Source of the DNA: Paludicola sp. MB14-C6 | GTDB taxonomy: Bacteria > Bacillota > Clostridia > Oscillospirales > Ruminococcaceae | Reading direction: 5' to 3' | Assembly: GCF_030908625.1 (NCBI RefSeq) | Contig: NZ_CP133133.1 | Location: 744,001 to 808,000, forward strand | Length of the DNA: 64,000 bases | Part shown: piece by piece, positions 47,219-54,776 of the stretch | Layout: each line of letters begins with the position of its first letter | Position numbering within the stretch: the first letter of the stretch is position 1 | Notes under the pieces: model-generated | Seen by the model: the letters and a program-made list of their open reading frames with translations, nothing else | What the model was told of the DNA's origin: nothing | Database searches by the model: none | Translations under genes and position numbers: made by a program

Positions 47219-47884
47219 CTACCATTTTGCAATTTCAGAGGCTGGAATACCACTCAAACTCCACTCATCCGTATGCTTAAAATCCTCATCTGTCATGTTA
47301 GGCTTTCTTAACGACACTGAATAGTTTGCTATAGAGATATTGTTCTTTTTCATAATCCTGTATGCTTCTATCATTAACTTTTTTGATTCTTCCTTGCTTG
47401 GATTATCAGAATATGCATTGATATTTAAATTAACCTCAACAGGAATATTATTCAGATCTATTGGTATATGAATTTTTTGTTTTATCATAGATTTTTCGAA
47501 TCTTCCAAAATGAAATATGAAATCTACTCCTTCATATGAATATTCCTTTCTTATAATATCCGTCAAATAGCAGCCCACTTCACCACTTAAATAGCTATCG
47601 TAGATTTCATGTCTTCCATATGCAATGTAAAAATCAGTATGTTTGCTCGTTTTAGATTTTATTCTTATTTGATATTTTCCGTCTTTAAAATTGTACCATG
47701 TTTTTCCTAATTCAAGATCCGAAATATCATAATTCTCACTTACATATGCTTCAATTTTATTTTTTGCAATGGTTGATGATATTGGATTGCCAACAAAACT
47801 ATTTAAAATAAAAAAGATGAAAAATATCAAAACAAATGCGATTGCAGCGCAAATAACCTTTAATGCTAATTTCTTTTTTGTCAT
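47219..47884 (-). CDS. YfjL-like membrane-anchored protein
   Basis: A 221-residue protein with one N-terminal membrane helix (residues about 8-30), then an extracytoplasmic domain beginning with a helix (KNKIEAYVSENY). This resembles the YfjL-like proteins of Firmicutes, which are often cotranscribed with ECF sigma factors. The function is unknown. AAAGGAG precedes the ATG, three bases after the stop of the anti-sigma gene. Confidence 0.68.
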   Translation of the reverse strand: MTKKKLALKVICAAIAFVLIFFIFFILNSFVGNPISSTIAKNKIEAYVSENYDISDLELGKTWYNFKDGKYQIRIKSKTSKHTDFYIAYGRHEIYDSYLSGEVGCYLTDIIRKEYSYEGVDFIFHFGRFEKSMIKQKIHIPIDLNNIPVEVNLNINAYSDNPSKEESKKLMIEAYRIMKKNNISIANYSVSLRKPNMTDEDFKHTDEWSLSGIPASEIAKW

Positions 47885-47887
47885 TAT

Positions 47888-48430
47888 TTATTTCTCCTTT
47901 TTGAATGCAAATTTTAACAAACCGCCTATGATAATACCAACTGCTGTTAAAACCAAATAGATTACCATCATTGTCAGTGGTGCAGTAAATAGATATTTCC
48001 ATTCAATAGTTCTAGTAAACAATACATAAATCACTATCTCGCCAACATAGGATACAACTATGATACCAACTAAGCTAATCCAAAACTTTTTGCCTAGTAA
48101 GAATACGCTAATAACGCCTAACACTGGCATTAGTATTAAATTATAAAATTGAGCGTCTGAACGGCTCATTGCTACTCCCAAAATCGCACCAACTAGCAAA
48201 ACTGCCAATCCGATTTTAACATAATATTTTTTTATTGCTTGAATTATTTTTTTATCATCCACTTGTATTTCATGTGGCAAATTTATTTGCTCTAATAAAT
48301 CCCGACAGGTTTTACAAATTTGTGTGTGTTCTAATACTAACTGTTCACTTTCTTCACTTGCAACATGATCATTTACTAACGGAATTAAATCTTGACATAC
48401 AGCACAAGTAATTTTATATTCATATGACAT
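47888..48430 (-). CDS. Zinc-finger anti-sigma factor (multi-pass)
   Basis: A 180-residue protein. A CxxC at the start (CAVCQD), HTQICKTC near residue 37 (zf-HC2-like) and four membrane helices between residues 62 and 175 are visible. Its ATG shares one base with the sigma stop (TAATG) and is preceded by GGAGGAG, so production is coupled to the sigma factor. The multi-pass form differs from the single-helix anti-sigma of the other ECF operon in this window. Confidence 0.78.
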   Translation of the reverse strand: MSYEYKITCAVCQDLIPLVNDHVASEESEQLVLEHTQICKTCRDLLEQINLPHEIQVDDKKIIQAIKKYYVKIGLAVLLVGAILGVAMSRSDAQFYNLILMPVLGVISVFLLGKKFWISLVGIIVVSYVGEIVIYVLFTRTIEWKYLFTAPLTMMVIYLVLTAVGIIIGGLLKFAFKKEK

Positions 48431-48918
48431 TATATCAACTCCTCCTCTTGAAGTGTCGCTTTTAACCATTTCTTGATGCGAAAATCAATAACCCTTGCTG
48501 AACTTTCTGAAATATGAAGCTTCGTTGCAATTTCATGATAAGAATATCCGTCAACACGCATTTGGAATACCTTTTGCATATTTCCATCTTTTGTTAGGAG
48601 CAATTCTTGCAAACGGGTTATGGCTTGCTTTGCTATGTATCGCTCCTCAAAACTATCTGTTACATATAATTCTAAAAGGTCATCGTATTCTAATGTTGGC
48701 TTTTGCTTTCTTAAATTTTGCAGCCATAAGTTTCTTGCAATAGAGAATAACCATGTTTTAATTGTTGAATCCCCTTTAAAGTTTGGCAATGATTTGATTG
48801 CGTTTAAAAAAGTTTCTGACAACAAGTCCTCTGAAAGGGTTGGATTATGTGTTAAACTCATGAGATAATAATAAACATCTTGTTTATTTCGTACGTACAA
48901 TTCTTCTATTGGTAACAC
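48430..48918 (-). CDS. ECF-type RNA polymerase sigma factor (second)
   Basis: A 162-residue sigma factor with region 2 (VYYYLMSLTHNPTLSEDLLSETFL, region 2.4 WLFSIARNLWLQNLRK) and region 4 (FQMRVDGYSYHEIATKLHI helix-turn-helix). The start is a GTG after AAAGGGGG. It heads a three-gene operon with anti-sigma and YfjL-like genes. Confidence 0.88.
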   Translation of the reverse strand: MLPIEELYVRNKQDVYYYLMSLTHNPTLSEDLLSETFLNAIKSLPNFKGDSTIKTWLFSIARNLWLQNLRKQKPTLEYDDLLELYVTDSFEERYIAKQAITRLQELLLTKDGNMQKVFQMRVDGYSYHEIATKLHISESSARVIDFRIKKWLKATLQEEELI

Positions 48919-48939
48919 GAAATTCCCCCTTTCATATTA

Positions 48940-48968
48940 TTAGTCACAATTAAGACAATTTTGTTACA
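48940..48968 (-). promoter_or_regulatory. Candidate ECF autoregulatory promoter
   Basis: On the minus strand TGTAAC (48963-48968) and GTGACTAA (48940-48947) are separated by 15 bases, about 20 bases before the GTG start. The AAC -35 core is typical of ECF-dependent promoters, and such sigma factors usually transcribe their own operon. The assignment is inference. Confidence 0.45.
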
Positions 48969-48998
48969 AGGATTTGGAAATAATTTTATTTTGCAAAA

Positions 48999-49023
48999 AT
49001 AGCGTGTCAATGACACGCTATTG
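48999..49023 (-). terminator. Terminator after the MBL-fold hydrolase gene
   Basis: The stem AATAGCGTGTC / GACACGCTATT is followed on the minus strand by TTTTTG. Confidence 0.75.
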
Positions 49024-49030
49024 ATTCGTT

Positions 49031-49750
49031 CTATATCTTTGCTAGTTCTTCTTTTTGATAATCAATAATCTCTTGTTTGCTTTGTGGTAAATCATGACCT
49101 AGTACACCAATTGTAAAATCAATTGCTTCTAAAATTTGAATCAATTCTTCTAGTTTTACTTTATCATATTTACCATTATTGTGATAATAATCACTACAAT
49201 CCACATCACCCATAAACAAAACTTTTTCTTCCGGCACATAGATAATGACTGAATCTTCACTATGTGGGCCTCCAACTCTAATAAGTTCACATGTTAAATT
49301 TCCTAAATCGATGGTAAGATGATTTTCAAAAACGACATCAGCTGTTTTTACAACAATTTGATTTCGATTCGGATATTCCACACGAATATGTGTATCGCAA
49401 AATGTAATGTCTTCACCTGTTTGTAAGCGGTGTTGCATTGCTTCTTCTGTCCATTCCCATGTTGCAACAGTTTTAAGTCGCTCATTGGTTAGTCTGCTCG
49501 CTATCGTTTTTCCTGCTATCGCATGCATTCCAAAGGTATGATCCCAGTGCCAATGCGTAATGGCAACATAGTCTGCTATTGGTAGATTTGCTTTATATAG
49601 TTCTTGTTGAAATAAATCAGTATGTTCTTTTGAATTTCCTGCATCGACAATCAAAGAACATCGCGTACCTTTGATATAACCTAAAGTTGGGCGATCCGCC
49701 TCATCTGTTGCAGGAAGATAATATATATTGTTGGTTAGTTGTTTTAGCAT
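49031..49750 (-). CDS. Metallo-beta-lactamase-fold hydrolase
   Basis: A 239-residue cytosolic protein with the metal-binding motif THWHWDHTFG (residues about 66-75), a second-shell GGPHSEDSVI near residue 160 (the GGPH motif) and the Asp in LFMGDVDCSD near 183. All main zinc ligands of the fold are present. It belongs to the broad group that includes class-B-like and glyoxalase-II-like enzymes; the substrate cannot be told. It is a single gene with its own terminator. Confidence 0.82.
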   Translation of the reverse strand: MLKQLTNNIYYLPATDEADRPTLGYIKGTRCSLIVDAGNSKEHTDLFQQELYKANLPIADYVAITHWHWDHTFGMHAIAGKTIASRLTNERLKTVATWEWTEEAMQHRLQTGEDITFCDTHIRVEYPNRNQIVVKTADVVFENHLTIDLGNLTCELIRVGGPHSEDSVIIYVPEEKVLFMGDVDCSDYYHNNGKYDKVKLEELIQILEAIDFTIGVLGHDLPQSKQEIIDYQKEELAKI

Positions 49751-49776
49751 AATAGTGTCTCTTTCTTAAATGAATA

Positions 49777-50271
49777 TTAGTGAATTGCTTTATTGATATA
49801 AAAGCAATCGTCCTGCCATGTTAAAGGATTAGTATCAATGTAGTTCCAGATTAGTTGATATTCATTTTCATTGCGAATAATATGGTCGTGAAAAGAACGT
49901 TGCCAGATTCGATTCTCAAATGATGGTAAAACACCATTCTTCACTAGTTTTATGTATTCAATTGTAGAATAGCGTTTAAATGATTGTATAATATCCGATA
50001 ATGTAGGGGCGGATTCCATATCCGCCCGTTCTATCACAATAATTGCGTGAAAATGATTTGGCATAATAACAAATTTAGGAGAATTTACACAAGAAAATTG
50101 ATGTATTGTCCTTAAAAATATTTCTTTAATCACGCGGGACGATATGGAATCGTCCCCTACAGAACCAAACAACATTTCTCTATTATGAGTGCATATCGTA
50201 ATGAAATAAGCATTATTCTGCGAATAATCATAATTTACTAATCTTATCCTTTTCCGTTGCGGTAAATCCAT
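49777..50271 (-). CDS. REP-associated tyrosine transposase (RAYT, Y1_Tnp)
   Basis: About 164 residues. The HUH motif is MPNHFHAIIVI near residue 77, the catalytic Tyr is expected in NEYQLIWNYIDTNP near 145, and WQRSFHDHIIRNENEY is the RAYT signature. RAYTs are domesticated IS200-like enzymes thought to spread REP palindromes rather than themselves. This gene holds two REP-like palindromes in its own frame (50003-50028 and 50133-50162). No left or right IS200-type ends are visible. The ATG at 50271 is preferred to an upstream TTG. Confidence 0.86.
   Translation of the reverse strand: MDLPQRKRIRLVNYDYSQNNAYFITICTHNREMLFGSVGDDSISSRVIKEIFLRTIHQFSCVNSPKFVIMPNHFHAIIVIERADMESAPTLSDIIQSFKRYSTIEYIKLVKNGVLPSFENRIWQRSFHDHIIRNENEYQLIWNYIDTNPLTWQDDCFYINKAIH
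50003..50028. repeat. REP-like palindrome inside the RAYT gene (first)
   Basis: GTAGGGGCGGATTCCATATCCGCCC forms a hairpin (GGGCGGAT/ATCCGCCC). It encodes part of the loop ADMESAP in the transposase. Confidence 0.7.
50133..50162. repeat. REP-like palindrome inside the RAYT gene (second, opposite orientation)
   Basis: GGGACGATATGGAATCGTCCC followed by CTAC. It has the same ATATGGAAT core and CCCCTAC tail as the first, but in the reverse orientation. It encodes SVGDDSISSR. Confidence 0.7.
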
Positions 50272-50310
50272 AACAGTCACCACCAATTATTTAAACAATA
50301 TAAAACTCTC

Positions 50311-52086
50311 TTACTTCACTCGTAAACTCTCTACTAATTGGGCGTCTGGTGTGACATAGGCTGTATAATAATCGGTGAAGATGACCATACCCGGTTTTGC
50401 TCCATTCGGTTTCTTAACGTATCTCACAAGGGTGTAGTCTACAGCTACTTGTGCTGAATTTCTACCTTGCGAATTTGTTGCAGCAATAATCGCAGCCTCT
50501 GTTATCGTACGTACAGGTACATCCATACCTTCGCCATTCGTTTCAATGATAACATGTGAACCTGCAATTTCTTGCGTGTGCAACCATAAATCACTGTTTC
50601 GTGCAACTTTCAAAGTAAGCTTGTCATTTTGTTTATTGTTTCGTCCACAAAGAATAGAGTACCCATCACTTGATCGATATGCAATTGGTGGTTGTGCCTT
50701 TAACATCCTGCTCTTTTGTTTTGTAGCACGAATATAACCTTGTTCGGCAAGCTCTTCTCTAATTTCAAGTAATTCACTTTCCCCTTTTGTTCGGGAAACT
50801 GCATCAAATACACTGTCAATATAGGTCAATTCCATTTGGGATTTTGCCATTAAATCATGCAGCATTTGCTCTGCTGTTTGTGCTTTTCTATATTCTAAAT
50901 AATAGTGCTGTGCATTTTGTGCCGGTCCTTTTCTTGGATCAAGCTTAATTGTAACGCTTGGGCAAGCCTCTTCGTAAAAATTCTCTAGTGTCACTTCATG
51001 CATACCCTTTTCAATTCGATAGATATTTGCATTGATTAAATCGCCATATGCTTTTAATGTGTCACGGTTGGCACATTCTAAAAGTTCAGCTTGCTGTAAA
51101 GCCAACTTTTTCGTAATACGTTCACTTGTGTTCATCAATAGCTTTAAAAGGTCATTTGAGCGCTGCTTCATACGTTGTTGCTGATCTCGATCTGCATAGA
51201 AGCTATCTAACAACGCACTTGTTGTTTCATATACCGTTTTCTTTGGTTTACTGCCGTACTGATTAATATCATAAAGAGTAAAATCATTGAGTTTTAACGA
51301 ATCCTCAATGCAGACAGTTAATTGTAAATTCCCTATTTGCAGATTTTGTTTTAGTTCATTTAGCGTGTCTATAATACGTTGCTTATAGTAATCAGACAAT
51401 CTGTCTTTTTCGATATCCTGCCCTTTTAAAGCTAAATAGCTTAACTCTCTTGCTAATAACGGAGAGATACCCTCTAGCGTTTGCATAATGGATTTTGCGA
51501 CATCAATAGAAGGAGTTTTATAAAAACGCTGTATCACTTCATCCATTGATGCTGTAAATAAGTTTAGCTTGTCTTGCGCTGGGGGAGCTTGATAGCTCAT
51601 TCCCGGCAACACCATACGAACACTCGAAACCTCATTTGTTATACGTTTAATAGAATCAATTATTTTATTGTCTTGGTTGATTAAAATAATATTAGAGTGC
51701 CTACCCATAATTTCAATGACAACTGTATTCGTGGTTAAATCGCCCAATTCATTGACTGCTTCAAAATCAAGACATAAAACACGGTCAAGCCCACTTTGTC
51801 TTACTGCTATTAATCTACCTGTATTTAAATGCTTTCTTAACAGCATACAAAACATAGGTGGGGATTGCGGATTTTCTAACGCAATATTTGTAAAATGAAT
51901 TCTAGGGGAATTTGCATTTGCAGAAAGTAATAGCTTCTTACTTCCTGCACCTGTTTCGTTTTTATAGCGAAGAGAAATGATGATTTCTTCCTTAGACGGT
52001 TGAGATATCTTTTCCACTCGGGCATTTAACACATTCGTTTCTATTTCTTTTGCAATTACACTTAAAAATACGCCGTCTAATGCCAT
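50311..52086 (-). CDS. Rqc2/FbpA (NFACT) family protein
   Basis: A protein of about 591 residues. In bacteria Rqc2 (RqcH) binds stalled 50S subunits and adds alanine tails to the nascent chain for degradation. N-terminal NFACT-N domain (LDGVFLSVIAKEI, then RHSNIILI), a middle coiled coil (residues about 260-430) and a C-terminal NFACT-R domain with SDGYSILCGRNNKQNDKLT, DLWLHTQEIAGSHVII and the DYTLVRYVKKPNGAKPGMV end are all present. Older annotation as a fibronectin-binding protein comes from the same family. The ATG at 52086 follows AAGGATGG. Confidence 0.92.
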   Translation of the reverse strand: MALDGVFLSVIAKEIETNVLNARVEKISQPSKEEIIISLRYKNETGAGSKKLLLSANANSPRIHFTNIALENPQSPPMFCMLLRKHLNTGRLIAVRQSGLDRVLCLDFEAVNELGDLTTNTVVIEIMGRHSNIILINQDNKIIDSIKRITNEVSSVRMVLPGMSYQAPPAQDKLNLFTASMDEVIQRFYKTPSIDVAKSIMQTLEGISPLLARELSYLALKGQDIEKDRLSDYYKQRIIDTLNELKQNLQIGNLQLTVCIEDSLKLNDFTLYDINQYGSKPKKTVYETTSALLDSFYADRDQQQRMKQRSNDLLKLLMNTSERITKKLALQQAELLECANRDTLKAYGDLINANIYRIEKGMHEVTLENFYEEACPSVTIKLDPRKGPAQNAQHYYLEYRKAQTAEQMLHDLMAKSQMELTYIDSVFDAVSRTKGESELLEIREELAEQGYIRATKQKSRMLKAQPPIAYRSSDGYSILCGRNNKQNDKLTLKVARNSDLWLHTQEIAGSHVIIETNGEGMDVPVRTITEAAIIAATNSQGRNSAQVAVDYTLVRYVKKPNGAKPGMVIFTDYYTAYVTPDAQLVESLRVK

Positions 52087-52222
52087 AATGTTCACCATCC
52101 TTCTTATTTAATTTACCTATTTTTCTCGAATAATACTATTGTACACGAAAAACAATGGTATTGCAATGAGAATGATGATGACGCTTCGGATGGAAACACA
52201 TTAGGGTAATGCAAGCAAAAAC

Positions 52223-52250
52223 AAAACCTCAAGCCATAGCCTGAGGTTTT
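52223..52250 (-). terminator. Terminator at the end of the 52.2-52.9 kb transcription unit
   Basis: The stem AAAACCTCA / TGAGGTTTT (27 bp overall) is followed on the minus strand by TTTTGTTTTTG. It would end the transcript that begins near 52875. Confidence 0.65.
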
Positions 52251-52361
52251 GAGTATATTATGAACAGGATATATTCTAATTTAGCCAAAGTTTAATTGTT
52301 TGGCGGTCTCACTCCCATCAATTTATTCGATTAGCAAATACCTTTTACGTTTACTTACAAT

Positions 52362-52627
52362 CATAGCATCCACCCTTTCTTTCGCAATTGATTTTTCTAA
52401 CTCAACTGCCCATCGGGTATCACCTTTTTCTGATAGAAATGATTCAATTTTATGTTGCTATTGCATTGGACTCACCTTTCTAATATAATCCGGAAAAAGT
52501 CTAACTATTTCATTGGACTCACCTTACTATATCAAATTTCGAGTTGCCAAGTTTAAGCCATTGGATTCACCTTTTTCTTTTGATATTCCAATACTTAACT
52601 GCAATTATTTCATTGGACTCACCTTTT
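52362..52627 (-). repeat. Array of six degenerate repeats, each a ribosome binding site plus ATG
   Basis: On the minus strand the unit AAGGTGAGTCCAATG recurs with ATG at 52613, 52561, 52513, 52466, 52413 and 52364 (steps of 52, 48, 47, 53 and 49 bases); the last two copies are more diverged. The ATGs are followed by AAA-TAA, GCT-TAA, AAA-TAG, CAA-TAG, GGC-AGT-TGA and, in the last, a 12-codon run to a stop at 52323. Each unit thus has an AGGTG ribosome site six bases before an ATG that opens a minimal frame. In another frame most units begin G-E-S-N, and the stretch after the fourth unit is open for 44 codons (to 52326). Function unknown; a decayed gene cannot be excluded. Confidence 0.65.
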
Positions 52628-52771
52628 CTTTTTATTAGGGAAAACGAATCGCCCTTCATTACTCAATTCAAAACAATAACGAGAACTTTCACTATAACGA
52701 AATGTTTTAATACGTACCGCTCCATCTAATATAATAGAAACTCTATATGATGGACACTTGATACCTCTTTG
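52628..52771 (-). other. Transcribed-looking stretch between the small ORF and the repeat array
   Basis: After the stop of the small ORF the same frame is open again for about 49 codons without a good start (52628-52771), ending at the AGG-TGA of the first repeat. The codons look coding-like (for example VSIILDGAV and SSRYCFELSNEG). It could be a read-through extension or a decayed gene. Confidence 0.35.
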
Positions 52772-52837
52772 TTAGGAAGAACTCATAGTTGCATTCGTTT
52801 GAATTGATGGTTCCGATGAAATGTCTTCGCTGTACAT
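52772..52837 (-). CDS. 21-residue small ORF heading the repeat-array unit
   Basis: ATG at 52837 with AGGAGGTG six bases upstream, followed by 21 codons (start MYSEDISSEPSIQ, end TMSSS, stop TAA). The peptide is acidic and Ser-rich with no membrane segment. The Shine-Dalgarno is the best in this region and a near-consensus promoter lies 45 bases above, so translation is likely. A leader-peptide role for what follows is inference. Confidence 0.5.
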   Translation of the reverse strand: MYSEDISSEPSIQTNATMSSS

Positions 52838-52881
52838 CGGTAACACCTCCTAAAAGATATTTGGTTATCTTCTATGTCTAT

Positions 52882-52910
52882 AATATAGCACATGCAATAT
52901 GCATTGTCAA
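52882..52910 (-). promoter_or_regulatory. Near-consensus promoter of the repeat-array unit
   Basis: On the minus strand TTGACA (52905-52910), a 17-base spacer and TATATT (52882-52887). The spacer contains the inverted repeat TGCATATTGCA, a possible operator. Confidence 0.7.
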
Positions 52911-53108
52911 TAGTTTTTATAATTTTGTTTGAATAATTATAGACATTTTGTCTAATATAGTCGGAGTGATTGACATTTAACCAAATTGCTTGTAAAATCA
53001 TTATATACCCAATTTGGGTGCTCAACCGGTGATAGCTGCTTGATATTGAAAATGGATATCTAATATGGCTATATGCTTTGATTGAGCTTATGAAAGGAGA
53101 AATTTGAA

Positions 53109-53429
53109 ATGGCTGATGAAATGGATTTCAACCCAGATATTTATACACTAATTGACGAAGAAGGCGTAGAACAAACTTTTGAGCTTTTAGACATAATGGA
53201 ACTAAACGATGAACGTTATTTTGCGTTAATTCCTTATTATGAAAATCCTGAAGAAACTGTTGACGATGACGGCGATTTAATTATTTTAAAATCTCAATTA
53301 GATGATAATGGTGAAGAAATGATGGTTTCTATTGATGATGAAGATGAATACCAAAAAGTTGGTAACATTTTCTTAGAGAAACTTTCAAAAATGTTCGAAG
53401 AAGAGCTATTCGAAGACGAACAAGAATAA
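53109..53429 (+). CDS. DUF1292 family acidic protein
   Basis: A 106-residue, very acidic protein with the DUF1292 core TLIDEEGVEQTFELLDIME and YFALIPYY. In other Firmicutes it sits near the ruvX/alaS region; function unknown. AAAGGAGA lies eight bases before the ATG. It is followed by the 6S RNA gene. Confidence 0.9.
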   Translation: MADEMDFNPDIYTLIDEEGVEQTFELLDIMELNDERYFALIPYYENPEETVDDDGDLIILKSQLDDNGEEMMVSIDDEDEYQKVGNIFLEKLSKMFEEELFEDEQE

Positions 53430-53504
53430 CTTTATTTACCAATGTACTTTTTACACATTATGCGTTATAATAATGTTGTAAGATACATTTTCTAATTTTC
53501 CGAA

Positions 53505-53695
53505 TCTTCTGCCTTGCCTAGTTAGTATAGTTGTTATAAATCCAACACTTATAATCTAGGGAGCCGGTACTCTCTTGACTGGAATGCAGACCTCCCGCTT
53601 TAAGCGGACGTTGGGAGCACAATGTTCTTGAGGAGGCTACCCGCCTGCTTTACTGCGGGTTTTTATTATGCTATACGACTTCAAGGTGGATGTAT
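53505..53695 (+). ncRNA. ssrS: 6S RNA
   Basis: A roughly 190-nt rod-like fold. The outer stem is CTGCCTTG / CAAGGTGG (53509-53516 with 53682-53689), and GTATAG / CTATAC (53525-53530 with 53671-53676) comes next. A large internal bubble follows whose 3' side forms its own hairpin (CCCGC-CTGCTTTACT-GCGGG), and then GGGAGCC pairs with GGCTACCC below a terminal arm (CTCCCGC/GGGAG). This open-promoter-like bubble is the mark of 6S RNA, which binds the sigma-A RNA polymerase. It lies next to DUF1292 and is followed by a terminator. Assigned from structure and motifs only. Confidence 0.72.
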
Positions 53696-53705
53696 TTAAA
53701 AACAC

Positions 53706-53737
53706 GGCTTAAACCTTCGGGTTTGAGCCTTTTGTTT
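53706..53737 (+). terminator. Terminator after the 6S RNA
   Basis: The stem GGCTTAAACC-TTCG-GGTTTGAGCC followed by TTTTGTTTT. Confidence 0.85.
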
Positions 53738-53841
53738 TATCTATTTCATTATATTCATTGGCGGATTGTCTCAATTACTAAAATGAAATGTTTTTAAGAA
53801 ATTATTCTACGAATATTTATTTTAGTCTTTGTCATACTAGT

Positions 53842-53867
53842 AAGGGAAGTAATGCTACTTCCCTTTT
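53842..53867 (+). terminator. Hairpin before the TauE/SafE pair
   Basis: AAGGGAAGTA-ATGC-TACTTCCCTTTT. It may be a second terminator for upstream transcription, or an attenuator before the transporter genes 30 bases downstream. Confidence 0.5.
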
Positions 53868-53895
53868 AATATTTTTATTTTAAATGGTATGATGA

Positions 53896-54261
53896 ATGAA
53901 ACAAATAATAATTAAAACGAAATACTATCTTGTTGGATTTATAGCAGGACTGTTAAATGGTTTTTTCGGCGCAGGTGGTGGATTGCTTGTAGTTCCTATG
54001 CTGCAAGCTTTAGAAGTTGAGCCAAGAAAAGCTCACGCTACATCCATTGCAATTATTTTGCCATTAAGCATCCTCAGTACTGTCATTTATTTTATGAAAG
54101 GAATACGATTCGATCCAGCGAGCTTTTTAACCATTACATCTGCTGGTATTGTAGGAGCAATTGCAGGTTCTTTTTTACTAATGAGATTAAAAAACAGATG
54201 GCTAAGAAAGATATTTGCAATTATTATGATTGTTTCCGCTATTCGGATTTTAATGAAATGA
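53896..54261 (+). CDS. Half-size TauE/SafE-family membrane protein (first half)
   Basis: A 121-residue protein with about four membrane helices. It has the family motif GFFGAGGGLLVVPML near residue 24 and HATSIAIILPLS near 50. Full TauE/SafE exporters are about 250 residues with two such repeats; here each repeat is encoded separately. The substrate (sulphite, sulphonates or other anions) is unknown. The ribosome binding site is weak. Confidence 0.8.
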   Translation: MKQIIIKTKYYLVGFIAGLLNGFFGAGGGLLVVPMLQALEVEPRKAHATSIAIILPLSILSTVIYFMKGIRFDPASFLTITSAGIVGAIAGSFLLMRLKNRWLRKIFAIIMIVSAIRILMK

Positions 54262-54665
54262 TGGAATATGTTATATTAATAATGGTTGGAATTCTATCCG
54301 GAATTTGTGCTGCATTAGGTATCGGTGGCGGCTTTGTCCTTTTAATTTATTTAACCGCTGTTTTATCAACAAACCAACTAGAAGCACAACTTATGAATCT
54401 TGTCTTTTTTATTCCCATTGCTATTATTTCTCTTATTATTCATATTAGACATAAGCTTGTTGTTAAGAAAATTGCTTTCAAAGCGATTATAACAGGTAGT
54501 ATCGGTGCCGTTTTGGGAGTATTTGTTGCAACTGTTTTAGATGCCAAACTATTATCTAAGCTTTTTGCATTTTTCATCTTAATAATTGGCATTCATCAAT
54601 TGTTTGAAAAAGAAAGGAAAATTGATGATGAGATAAAAGAAATCAGTTTTCGTATGTTACAATGA
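54258..54665 (+). CDS. Half-size TauE/SafE-family membrane protein (second half)
   Basis: A 135-residue protein, also with about four helices. It carries the second-repeat motif ALGIGGGFVLLIYL near residue 17. Its ATG overlaps the TGA of the first gene (ATGA), so the two are translated together and probably form a heterodimer equal to one full transporter. It is followed by a terminator. Confidence 0.8.
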   Translation: MMEYVILIMVGILSGICAALGIGGGFVLLIYLTAVLSTNQLEAQLMNLVFFIPIAIISLIIHIRHKLVVKKIAFKAIITGSIGAVLGVFVATVLDAKLLSKLFAFFILIIGIHQLFEKERKIDDEIKEISFRMLQ

Positions 54666-54680
54666 TTTTTATATACAAAA

Positions 54681-54706
54681 AAACCACGACGAAATGTCGT
54701 GGTTTT
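54681..54706. terminator. Bidirectional terminator between the TauE/SafE pair and the Rrf2 gene
   Basis: AAACCACGAC-GAAAT-GTCGTGGTTT flanked by a T run on one side and an A run on the other, suitable for both converging transcripts. Confidence 0.8.
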
Positions 54707-54776
54707 CATATTTTATTATATTAATTACCGAGTTAAATTTCTAAACAAATACACAGAACTGCTTTTTATGTAATGA

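Noticed and set aside
50311..52086. Fibronectin-binding adhesin
   Set aside because: The NFACT domains and lack of a signal peptide fit the ribosome quality-control factor Rqc2; the adhesin name is historical.
52362..52627. CRISPR array
   Set aside because: The repeats are only about 15 bases, diverge strongly from copy to copy, have no dyad symmetry, and no cas gene is near.
52783..53025. 80-residue minus-strand frame across the promoter of the repeat-array unit
   Set aside because: It overlaps the promoter and the well-supported small ORF in another frame, has no Shine-Dalgarno, and its sequence is not protein-like.
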